From JAIRTY01 sp050257395 (GTDB lineage Bacteria; Actinomycetota; Actinomycetes; Streptosporangiales; Streptosporangiaceae), in the NCBI GenBank assembly GCA_050257395.1, contig JBLMWU010000306.1:1-53580 (forward strand): 53,580 nt of DNA, given 5' to 3'. The notes beneath the pieces are model-generated. The model saw only the letters and a program-made list of their open reading frames with translations. It did not search any database and was not told where the DNA came from. The stretch's first letter is position 1; each line of letters opens with the position of its first letter. Made by a program: the position numbers and the translations under genes. Shown here piece by piece: positions 46,995 to 53,580 of the stretch.

Positions 46995-48271
46995 AGGTGG
47001 CCCTGCTGGGCTGCGGCGGCGTGGGCTCGCAGGTCTACCGGCTGCTCGGGGAGACCGCGGCCGACCTGGCCGCGCGGATCGGCGCGCCGCTGGAGGTGGC
47101 CGGGGTGGCGGTGCGGCGGCCCGGCCGGCCGCGGGCCGTCGAGGTGCCCCCGGGCCTGCTCACCGGCGACGCGATGGCCCTGGTCACCCGGCCCGACGTC
47201 GACATCGTGGTGGAGGTGATCGGCGGCATCGAGCCCGCCCGTTCGCTGCTGCTGGCCGCGCTGAAGAACGGCAAGTCCGTGGTCAGCGCCAACAAGGCGC
47301 TGCTGGCCGAGGACGGGGCGACGCTGCACGAGGCCGCCCGGGCGGGCGGCGCTGACCTGTACTACGAGGCCGCCGTGGCCGGCGCCATCCCGCTGCTGCG
47401 CCCGCTGCGCGAGTCGCTGGCCGGGGACGCGGTCCGGCGGGTGCTGGGCATCGTCAACGGCACCACCAACTACATCCTCGACCGGATGGACACCTCCGGC
47501 GCGGGCTTCGCCGACGCCCTGGAGGAGGCGCAGGCGCTCGGCTACGCCGAGCCCGACCCGACCGCCGACATCGAGGGCTTCGACGCCGCCGCCAAGGCCG
47601 CCATCCTGGCCGGGCTGGCCTTCCACACCCGGGTGACCGCCGCCGACGTGCACCGGGAGGGCATCACCGGGGTCACCCAGGCCGACATCGCCAGCGCCCG
47701 CGCGCTCGGGCACGTGGTCAAGCTGCTGGCGATCTGCGACCGGTCCGACGGCGGGGTGTCGGTGCGGGTGCACCCGGCGATGATCCCCCGCGCGCACCCG
47801 CTGGCCGGGGTCCGCGAGGCCTACAACGCGGTGTTCGTGGAGGCCGAGTCGGCCGGGCGGCTGATGTTCTACGGCGCCGGGGCCGGCGGGGTGCCTACGG
47901 CCAGCGCCGTGCTCGGCGACGTGGTCGCGGTGGCCCGCAACCGGCTCGCCGGCACCCACGGCCCGGAGCTCACTACCTACGCCGAGCTGCCGGTGCTGCC
48001 GATGGGCGAGGCCCGCACCCGCTACCACGTGGCGCTGGACGTCGCCGACAAGCCGGGCGTGCTGGCCCGGATCGCCGAGTCGTTCGCCCGGCACGAGGTG
48101 TCCATCAAGGCCGTCCGGCAGGAGGGCCGCGGCGAGGACGCCCAGCTGGTCATCGTCACCCACACCGCGCCGGACGCGGCCCTGGCGGCCTGCGTGGCCG
48201 ACCTGGGCGCGATGGACACCGTGCGCGCGGTGGCCAGCGTGATGCGCGTCGAGGGGGAGGGGGACGAATGA
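46982..48271 (+). CDS. hom: Homoserine dehydrogenase
   Basis: 429 residues from GTG 46982 (GAGGGGAG about 8 bp upstream; ATG 46991 is the alternative). N-terminal NAD(P) motif LLGCGGVGSQ, SANKALLAED, catalytic region GIVNGTTNYIL, DPTADIEGFDAA, and a C-terminal ACT domain from about 345 (ALDVADKPGVLARIAESFA), as in feedback-regulated actinobacterial enzymes. It reduces aspartate semialdehyde to homoserine. Second gene of the lysA-hom-thrC-thrB block. Confidence 0.95.
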   Translation: MRAMKVALLGCGGVGSQVYRLLGETAADLAARIGAPLEVAGVAVRRPGRPRAVEVPPGLLTGDAMALVTRPDVDIVVEVIGGIEPARSLLLAALKNGKSVVSANKALLAEDGATLHEAARAGGADLYYEAAVAGAIPLLRPLRESLAGDAVRRVLGIVNGTTNYILDRMDTSGAGFADALEEAQALGYAEPDPTADIEGFDAAAKAAILAGLAFHTRVTAADVHREGITGVTQADIASARALGHVVKLLAICDRSDGGVSVRVHPAMIPRAHPLAGVREAYNAVFVEAESAGRLMFYGAGAGGVPTASAVLGDVVAVARNRLAGTHGPELTTYAELPVLPMGEARTRYHVALDVADKPGVLARIAESFARHEVSIKAVRQEGRGEDAQLVIVTHTAPDAALAACVADLGAMDTVRAVASVMRVEGEGDE

Positions 48272-48404
48272 GAGACCTTTTGTCGACCGCCGCCTACCAA
48301 GACCGAATGCCGCAGGCGCCGGGCCGAACGCCGCGTCAGCGGTGTCCCGGCGCCGAGGACCCGCCTCCCGAAGCCAGCGAAGCGCCCGCGAGGGAGGCAG
48401 AGCG

Positions 48405-49562
48405 ATGAGCCCCGCAGCGAAGACGAGATCCGGGTCCGCCCGGGCGGCGGCCGCCGGGGCGCCCGCGCAGGGCGGGCCGGTGCCCGGGCCGGGCGTGGCC
48501 GCCCAGCGGGTGTCGTGGCCCGGCCTGATCCGCCAGTACGGCGACCGGCTGCCGGTGCCGCGGGACGCCCCCGTGATCACCCTGGGGGAGGGCGCCACGC
48601 CGCTGCTGCCCGCCCCGGTGCTGTCGGCCATGACCGGCTGCGACGTCTACCTCAAGGTCGAGGGCGCCAACCCGACCGGGTCGTTCAAGGACCGCGGCAT
48701 GACCGTGGCGGTGAGCATGGCCGCCAGCCGCGGCGCCAGCGCGGTGATCTGCGCCTCCACCGGCAACACCAGCGCCAGCGCCGCCGCCTACGCGGCCCGC
48801 GCCGGGCTGACCTGTGCGGTCCTGGTGCCGCGCGGCAAGATCGCGCTCGGCAAGCTGGCCCAGGCGCTGGTGCACGGCGCCCGGCTGCTGCAGGTGGACG
48901 GCAACTTCGACGACTGCCTGGAACTGGCCCGCAAGCTGGCCGCCGACTACCCGGTGGCGCTGGTCAACTCGGTCAACCCGGACCGGCTGGAGGGCCAGAA
49001 GACGGCCGCGTTCGAGATCGTCGAGGCACTCGGGGACGCACCGGACGTCCACTGCCTGCCGGTCGGCAACGCCGGCAACATCACCGCCTACTGGATGGGC
49101 TACTCCGAGTACCTGGCGGCCGGGATCGCCACCCGGGCACCGCGGATGTTCGGCTTCCAGGCCAGCGGCGCCGCGCCGATCGTGCGCGGCGCGCCGGTGG
49201 CCGCCCCGCAGACCATCGCCACCGCCATCCGGATCGGCAACCCGGCGTCCTGGTCGCTGGCCGAGGAGGCCCGGGACGCCTCCGGCGGCCTCATCGACTC
49301 CGTGACCGACCGGCAGATCCTGTCCGCCTACCGGCTGCTGGCCGGCAAGGAGGCCGTGTTCGGCGAGCTCGCCTCCGCTGCCAGCGTGGCCGGCCTGCTG
49401 CAGGCGCGGGAGCAGGGCCTGGTGGAAGCGGGTGCGAGGGTCGTCTGTACGATCACTGGGAACGGGCTCAAAGACCCCGACTGGGCGGTATCGGCGGCGC
49501 CCGCGCCGGTGACGATCCCCCCGGAGACAGCCGCCGCCGCGAGCGCGCTGGGCCTGGCGTGA
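48405..49562 (+). CDS. thrC: Threonine synthase
   Basis: 385 residues from ATG 48405 with GAGGGAGG upstream. PLP Lys95 in PTGSFKDRGMT, CASTGNTSASAAAY and the phosphate-binding PVGNAGNITAYW belong to the short, actinobacterial class of the fold-II enzyme. It converts phosphohomoserine to threonine. It lies between hom and thrB; the 133-bp gap before it holds no recognised element. Confidence 0.95.
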   Translation: MSPAAKTRSGSARAAAAGAPAQGGPVPGPGVAAQRVSWPGLIRQYGDRLPVPRDAPVITLGEGATPLLPAPVLSAMTGCDVYLKVEGANPTGSFKDRGMTVAVSMAASRGASAVICASTGNTSASAAAYAARAGLTCAVLVPRGKIALGKLAQALVHGARLLQVDGNFDDCLELARKLAADYPVALVNSVNPDRLEGQKTAAFEIVEALGDAPDVHCLPVGNAGNITAYWMGYSEYLAAGIATRAPRMFGFQASGAAPIVRGAPVAAPQTIATAIRIGNPASWSLAEEARDASGGLIDSVTDRQILSAYRLLAGKEAVFGELASAASVAGLLQAREQGLVEAGARVVCTITGNGLKDPDWAVSAAPAPVTIPPETAAAASALGLA

Positions 49563-49625
49563 CCCCACGCCGGCCGGAGTCCCCCCGCCTGTGCCGTTCT
49601 CCCGACCCCGCAGGGGGCTGATGCC

Positions 49626-50696
49626 TTGACCTGGCTGGAGCAGCCTGCTGGTGTGCGCGTCCCCGCCACCAGCGCGAACCTGGGACCTGGCTTCGACGCG
49701 CTCGGCCTCGCGCTGGCCCTGCACGACGTGGTCGAGGCCCGGGTCACCGGCGGCGGCCTGGCCATCGAGGTCGCTGGCGAAGGCTCCGCCACCGCCGATG
49801 CGGGCGAGCGGCACCTGGTCGTCCGGGCCATGCGGGCCGCGTTCGGCGCCCTCGGCGCCCAGCCGCCCGGGCTGGCCCTGACCTGCAAGAACGCCATCCC
49901 GCACGGGCGCGGGCTCGGGTCGTCGGCGGCCGGGATCGCGGCCGGGCTGCTGGCGGCGCGGGCGCTGGCCCGCGACGGCGCCAGCCGGCTGCCCGACAGC
50001 GAGCTGTTCCGGCTCGCCGTGGAGCTGGAAGGCCACCCGGACAACGTGGCCGCGTGCCTCGCGGGCGGCTTCACCATCGCCTGGACCGCGCCGCCGGGCC
50101 GCGGCGCGGCCGGGCCGCGGCTGCTGGCGCTGCCGGTCGCCGAGGTGATCCAGCCGGTGGTCTGCGTGCCCGCGGACCCGGTGTCCACCGAGAAGGCCCG
50201 CCGGGCACTGCCGGCCGAGGTGCCGCACGCCGACGCCGCCGCCGACGCGGGCCGGGCCGCCCTGCTGGTGGCCGCGCTCACCCGGGACCCGGATCTGCTG
50301 TTCGACGCCACCGAGGACTACCTGCATCAGCGCTACCGCGCGCCCGTCATGCCCCATACGTCTGACCTGGTCACACGGCTGCGGGCGGCCGGGGTGGCGG
50401 CGGTCGTGTCCGGCGCCGGGCCCGCCGTGCTCGCGCTCACCGTGGCCGGCGGCGCCGTTGGGCCCGGCGTGGTGGATTCAATAGCCCAGGAAACGGGTAT
50501 CGGATGGCATGTAAACCCCCTGGACATCGACCGGTACGGCGCAACCGTCCAGCCTGCCTGGCCGGGCGCGCAAGTCCCAGACGGCGCACGGCGCGTGTGT
50601 TCCTGGAACCCCCAGGCGCAGGATCCGCGCGCGCGTCCAGCGGGAGCGTCCCCGCAGGACAACGCAACTTCTCCCGTGAGACACGGACAACTCTGA
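49626..50696 (+). CDS. thrB: Homoserine kinase
   Basis: 356 residues from TTG (AGGGGG upstream), a GHMP kinase: VPATSANLGPGFDALGLAL, ATP loop IPHGRGLGSSAAGIAAG, ELEGHPDNVAACLAGG, and VVSGAGPAVLAL near the end. It phosphorylates homoserine for ThrC. The kinase fold ends near residue 305; about 50 further residues rich in Arg, Pro and Gln form a non-conserved-looking tail. Last gene of the threonine block. Confidence 0.93.
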   Translation: MTWLEQPAGVRVPATSANLGPGFDALGLALALHDVVEARVTGGGLAIEVAGEGSATADAGERHLVVRAMRAAFGALGAQPPGLALTCKNAIPHGRGLGSSAAGIAAGLLAARALARDGASRLPDSELFRLAVELEGHPDNVAACLAGGFTIAWTAPPGRGAAGPRLLALPVAEVIQPVVCVPADPVSTEKARRALPAEVPHADAAADAGRAALLVAALTRDPDLLFDATEDYLHQRYRAPVMPHTSDLVTRLRAAGVAAVVSGAGPAVLALTVAGGAVGPGVVDSIAQETGIGWHVNPLDIDRYGATVQPAWPGAQVPDGARRVCSWNPQAQDPRARPAGASPQDNATSPVRHGQL

Positions 50697-50849
50697 GGGA
50701 ATGCCGTGGGCGCGTTCGGTGTTAAGCTGGGTGCTGCACCAGATGCCCCGTCGTGGGGGCGGGTGCTCGCTCGCTGCTCGTCGCAATGCCGGCTGGCAAG
50801 CCGGCCGCGGCTAGTGAGTTTCCGTCAACTCCCCGGACAGATGCCTGAA

Positions 50850-50872
50850 CTCCGCGTATGCCAAACGCGGAG
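50850..50872 (+). promoter_or_regulatory. Hairpin in the rho leader
   Basis: CTCCGCGT (50850-50857) pairs with ACGCGGAG (50865-50872) around a 7-nt loop; GGTTC/GAACC follows immediately. The 419-bp gap 50697-51115 between thrB and rho has no gene and several further GC hairpins, consistent with the thrB terminator plus a long structured rho leader that could serve Rho autoregulation. Confidence 0.5.
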
Positions 50873-51115
50873 CTGGTTCGGCGAACCGGGAACGCGCCGG
50901 GATTCCGAGCGGGCCGCCTCAGCCGTCTGGGCTCGTGCCGATTCCTTTGCCCTGGACGCGGCCGCTGGGTTACCCCCGCGACTGCCAGCCGTTCGCCAGG
51001 GCGGCGCGAGGAGGCTAGTTAGTGCACAACCTGGCCCGGCCGATTCGCCGGGCCGCGACCCCGGGCAGCCTGCCCGCTGCGGCGGCCGGTGCCCGAGATC
51101 TGGGAAGGACCCCTC

Positions 51116-53143
51116 GTGAGCGACACCACCGATCTCTTCGGTTCCGCGGGTGTGCCCGCGGCTTCCCCCGCCCCGTCTGACGGGCTAGCCCCGGCTGCGG
51201 CCGGCTCCCCGTCGCCCGTGACCGCTGCCCCGCCGGGTCCGGCGGGCGCGCCCGGGGCCGGGCCCGCGGAGGTGACCGGTGAGACGCGAGCCCGCGCCGC
51301 CCGGCGCGGCTCCGGGCTGTCCGGCATGCTGCTGCCCGAGCTGCAGCGGCTCGCGCAGTCCATGGGCATCAGCGGCGCCGGCCGGATGCGCAAGGGGGAC
51401 CTCGTCGCGGCGATCCAGGCAAAGCAGGGCGGCAGTGGCGCCGCCTCACAGTCAGCAACCGACCAGTCAGCCCAGCGGGGCGTGTCCGCGGGAGCCGATG
51501 CACCTCGCCACCGTGAGCAGGACGCCATGGAAGCAGACAAACCAGCAAGCACTGGCGCGGGGGAGAGCCCTTCGCAGAGCACGCCTGCCGGGGACGCCCG
51601 CGGGCACGGCACGGACGGCCAGTCCGCGCCCGGTGCGCCGGTGGCCGGCCAGGACCAGGCCAGGGCGGGCGGCCGGGCGGGTGCGCGGGACCGGGCCGCG
51701 GCGGCCGCGGACGGGCGGGGCCAGGGCGGGCCGTCCGGTGACGGCCAGCAGGGCGAGGACGGCCAGCGTGGCGACCGGCGGCGGCGCAACGGTGGCGGTG
51801 GCCGCGATGGCCAGCCGCGCGGCGGCGACGCCGGCGAGCAGCGGCACGACCAGGGCGGCCGGAGCCAGGGCGGCGGCCGGGACCAGGGCGGCCGGGATGA
51901 CGACGACTCCGACGGCCGCGGCGGCCGCCGCAGCCGGGACCGGTTCCGCAACCGCAACCGCAGCCGCCGGGGCGAGCGGGGCGCTGAGCCGGAGCCCGTG
52001 ATCAGCGAGGACGACGTCCTCATCCCGATCGCCGGCATCCTCGACGTGCTGGACAACTACGCGTTCGTGCGGACCACCGGCTACCTGCCCGGCCCCAACG
52101 ACGTCTACGTGTCCCTGTCCCAGGTCCGCAAGCACGGCCTGCGCAAGGGCGACGTGGTCGAGGGCGCGGTCCGCCAGCCCCGCGAGGGCGAGCGGCGGGA
52201 GAAGTTCAACGCCCTGGTCCGCCTCGACAAGGTCAACGGCCTCGACCCCGAGTCCTCCCGGGCCCGGCCGGACTTCGGCAAGCTGGTGCCGCTGTACCCG
52301 CAGAACCGGCTCCGGCTGGAGACCGACCCCGCCGTCATGACCACCCGGATCATCGACCTGGTCAGCCCGATCGGCAAGGGCCAGCGCGGGCTCATCGTGT
52401 CCCCGCCCAAGGCGGGCAAGACGATGATCCTGCAGGCGATCGCCAACGCGATCACCAAGAACAACCCCGAATGCCACCTCATGGTCGTGCTCGTGGACGA
52501 GCGGCCGGAAGAGGTCACCGACATGCAGCGCTCGGTCAAGGGCGAGGTGATCCACTCCACCTTCGACCGCCCGGCCGAGGACCACACCACGGTGGCCGAG
52601 CTCGCGATCGAGCGGGCCAAGCGGCTGGTGGAGATGGGCCACGACGTGGTCGTGCTGCTGGACTCCATCACCCGGCTCGGCCGCGCCTACAACCTGGCGG
52701 CCCCCGCCAGCGGCCGGATCATGTCCGGTGGTGTGGACTCCACCGCGCTCTACCCGCCCAAGCGGTTCTTCGGCGCGGCCCGCAACATCGAGCACGGCGG
52801 CTCGCTGACCATCCTGGCCACCGCCCTGATCGAGACCGGCTCCCGCGCGGACGAGGTCATCTTCGAGGAGTTCAAGGGCACCGGCAACATGGAGCTGCGG
52901 CTGCGCCGCGAGCTGGCCGACAAGCGGATCTTCCCGGCCATCGACATCGACGCGTCGGGCACCCGGAAGGAAGAGATCCTGCTGACGCCGGACGAGCTGA
53001 AGATCGTCTGGCAGCTCCGGCGGGTGCTGCACGCGCTCGAGCCGCAGCAGGCGCTGGAGGTGCTCATGGAGCGCATGAAGGGCACCAAGAGCAACGCCGA
53101 GTTCCTGCTCCAGGTCCAGAAGACCACGGTCAGCAACTCCTAG
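51116..53143 (+). CDS. rho: Transcription termination factor Rho
   Basis: 675 residues from GTG (GGGAAGGA upstream). Rho N domain (LLPELQRLAQSMGI, about 68-81) followed by an Arg/Gly/Asp/Gln-rich insertion of about 200 residues, typical of actinobacterial Rho and probably RNA-binding and disordered. The cold-shock-type RNA domain follows (YAFVRTTGYLPGPNDVYVS), then the ATPase: Walker A SPPKAGKTMILQ (near 428), VVLLDSITRLGRAYN, and the C-terminal EEILLTPDEL. Essential hexameric RNA helicase. Confidence 0.96.
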   Translation: MSDTTDLFGSAGVPAASPAPSDGLAPAAAGSPSPVTAAPPGPAGAPGAGPAEVTGETRARAARRGSGLSGMLLPELQRLAQSMGISGAGRMRKGDLVAAIQAKQGGSGAASQSATDQSAQRGVSAGADAPRHREQDAMEADKPASTGAGESPSQSTPAGDARGHGTDGQSAPGAPVAGQDQARAGGRAGARDRAAAAADGRGQGGPSGDGQQGEDGQRGDRRRRNGGGGRDGQPRGGDAGEQRHDQGGRSQGGGRDQGGRDDDDSDGRGGRRSRDRFRNRNRSRRGERGAEPEPVISEDDVLIPIAGILDVLDNYAFVRTTGYLPGPNDVYVSLSQVRKHGLRKGDVVEGAVRQPREGERREKFNALVRLDKVNGLDPESSRARPDFGKLVPLYPQNRLRLETDPAVMTTRIIDLVSPIGKGQRGLIVSPPKAGKTMILQAIANAITKNNPECHLMVVLVDERPEEVTDMQRSVKGEVIHSTFDRPAEDHTTVAELAIERAKRLVEMGHDVVVLLDSITRLGRAYNLAAPASGRIMSGGVDSTALYPPKRFFGAARNIEHGGSLTILATALIETGSRADEVIFEEFKGTGNMELRLRRELADKRIFPAIDIDASGTRKEEILLTPDELKIVWQLRRVLHALEPQQALEVLMERMKGTKSNAEFLLQVQKTTVSNS

Positions 53144-53183
53144 CGCGGGAATCCACAGCAGCCCGGCGGCGTTGAGCCGTCTG

Positions 53184-53215
53184 GCAGACCCTGTACTTTG
53201 CAATACAGCGTCTGC
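53184..53215 (+). terminator. Hairpin between rho and rpmE
   Basis: GCAGAC (53184-53189) pairs with GTCTGC (53210-53215), and CTGTA (53191-53195) with TACAG (53204-53208), 11 bp with one C-C mismatch and an 8-nt loop. It may end rho or act in the rpmE leader. Its low GC stands out in this region. Confidence 0.5.
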
Positions 53216-53297
53216 AAGCCGACACCTAGTGCGGTTCCGGTTCACCCGGCGGCGTCAGCCGCCGGGACCCGGCGGCCGCGGGAGGCAGGAGAAGAAC

Positions 53298-53519
53298 GTG
53301 AAGTCTGGCATCCACCCCGAGTACGTGGAGACCACGGTGACCTGTTCCTGCGGGAACACCTTCACCACCCGCAGCACGCAGAAGAACGGCGTCATCCACG
53401 CCGACGTCTGCTCGAACTGCCACCCGTTCTACACGGGCAAGCAGAAGATCCTCGACACCGGCGGCCGCGTGGCCCGGTTCGAGCGCCGCTTCGGCAAGAA
53501 GGCCGCGGGCGGCAAGTAG
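53298..53519 (+). CDS. rpmE: 50S ribosomal protein bL31, zinc-binding form
   Basis: 73 residues from GTG with GGAGGCAGGAG upstream. KSGIHPEYVETTVTCSCGNT and VCSNCHPFYTGKQ give the CxC and CxxC zinc ligands of the C+ type, and TGGRVARFERRF is the C-terminal signature. Gene order rho-rpmE is standard in actinobacteria. Confidence 0.96.
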   Translation: MKSGIHPEYVETTVTCSCGNTFTTRSTQKNGVIHADVCSNCHPFYTGKQKILDTGGRVARFERRFGKKAAGGK

Positions 53520-53552
53520 CTCTCTGGCGCGGGCGCGCCCCCGCCGCCCGCC

Positions 53553-53570
53553 GGGGGGGGCCCCCCCCCC
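53553..53570. repeat. G8C10 homopolymer tract at the window end
   Basis: Eight G (53553-53560) are followed by ten C (53561-53570). It is self-complementary and could fold as a terminator after rpmE, but runs this long are unusual in natural sequence and may reflect a contig end or assembly artefact. Confidence 0.6.
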
Positions 53571-53580
53571 AATTGGGGCC

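Noticed and set aside
46598..50357. Long minus-strand ORFs opposite lysA, hom, thrC and thrB
   Set aside because: High GC3 leaves complementary frames open; these have no family features, while all four plus-strand enzymes are unmistakable.
51467..53245. 592-residue minus-strand ORF opposite rho
   Set aside because: Antisense of Rho; no domain recognisable, and the plus strand is certain.
1..53580. Search for CRISPR arrays, insertion sequences, rRNA and phage genes
   Set aside because: No short regularly spaced repeats, transposase motifs, rRNA sequence or phage structural genes were seen; the only short direct-repeat arrays are the SARP heptamers.

Overview
The window comes from a very high-GC actinomycete, probably a filamentous, spore-forming one. 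The gene order tRNA-Arg / response regulator / NrtL / lysA / hom / thrC / thrB / rho / rpmE (43.8-53.5 kb) is a classic actinobacterial chromosomal backbone, and there are GTG and TTG starts, a Methyltransf_19 (DUF574) protein, a WhiA-type helix-turn-helix protein and a large SARP-type regulator. No insertion sequence, phage gene or CRISPR array is visible. Genus-level placement is not possible from the sequence alone.

Layout. 1-2.8 kb: a tightly overlapping, left-truncated cluster that resembles the maturation half of a methylamine-dehydrogenase (mau) operon: a thioredoxin-fold protein without CxxC, MauE, a MauD-like CPAC thioredoxin, a Tat-exported protein with 18 cysteines, and a CcdA/DsbD-like membrane protein whose frame contains a TGA where the family has its redox-active Cys. 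2.9-13.5 kb: an internally deleted MFS gene, nth, a methyltransferase, OsmC, a TetR/MFS divergent pair with palindromic operators, a frameshifted DUF574 gene, a WhiA-like small protein, a stand-alone SecDF P1-head-like protein and a DHA2 exporter. 13.5-18.4 kb: a large secreted GH35 beta-galactosidase and an Ala/Pro-rich membrane protein. 18.5-22.8 kb: a seven-gene Mrp/Mbh-type antiporter operon without the large MrpA subunit.

22.9-31.1 kb: two small enzyme-like proteins and a membrane protein, then a translationally coupled operon for a 2-oxoacid:ferredoxin oxidoreductase (gamma-delta and alpha-beta fusions) plus NfnAB transhydrogenase and a 70-residue tandem-repeat protein. Two sites resembling DosR/OsdR dormancy-regulator boxes lie upstream, 22 bp apart. 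Together these genes could supply reduced ferredoxin, acetyl-CoA and NADPH under low oxygen. 31.3-38.8 kb: a structured leader with a 13-residue peptide and a terminator hairpin, an SNF2 helicase-like ATPase, an amidohydrolase, a secreted Asp-box protein and a truncated ion-channel remnant.

38.8-43.6 kb: the most striking region. A 927-residue SARP-type regulator lies between two small genes that appear to be distant paralogues of unknown function. Each of the two genes is preceded by three direct heptamers of the form NTAAGCG at exact 11-bp spacing, ending exactly 8 bp before a TA-rich -10 element. This is the textbook promoter geometry of SARP activators with a heptamer I do not recognise, so the three genes probably form one regulon. 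43.7-53.5 kb: tRNA-Arg(CCG), then the conserved lysine/threonine biosynthesis genes, rho and rpmE. The window ends in an anomalous G8C10 tract.
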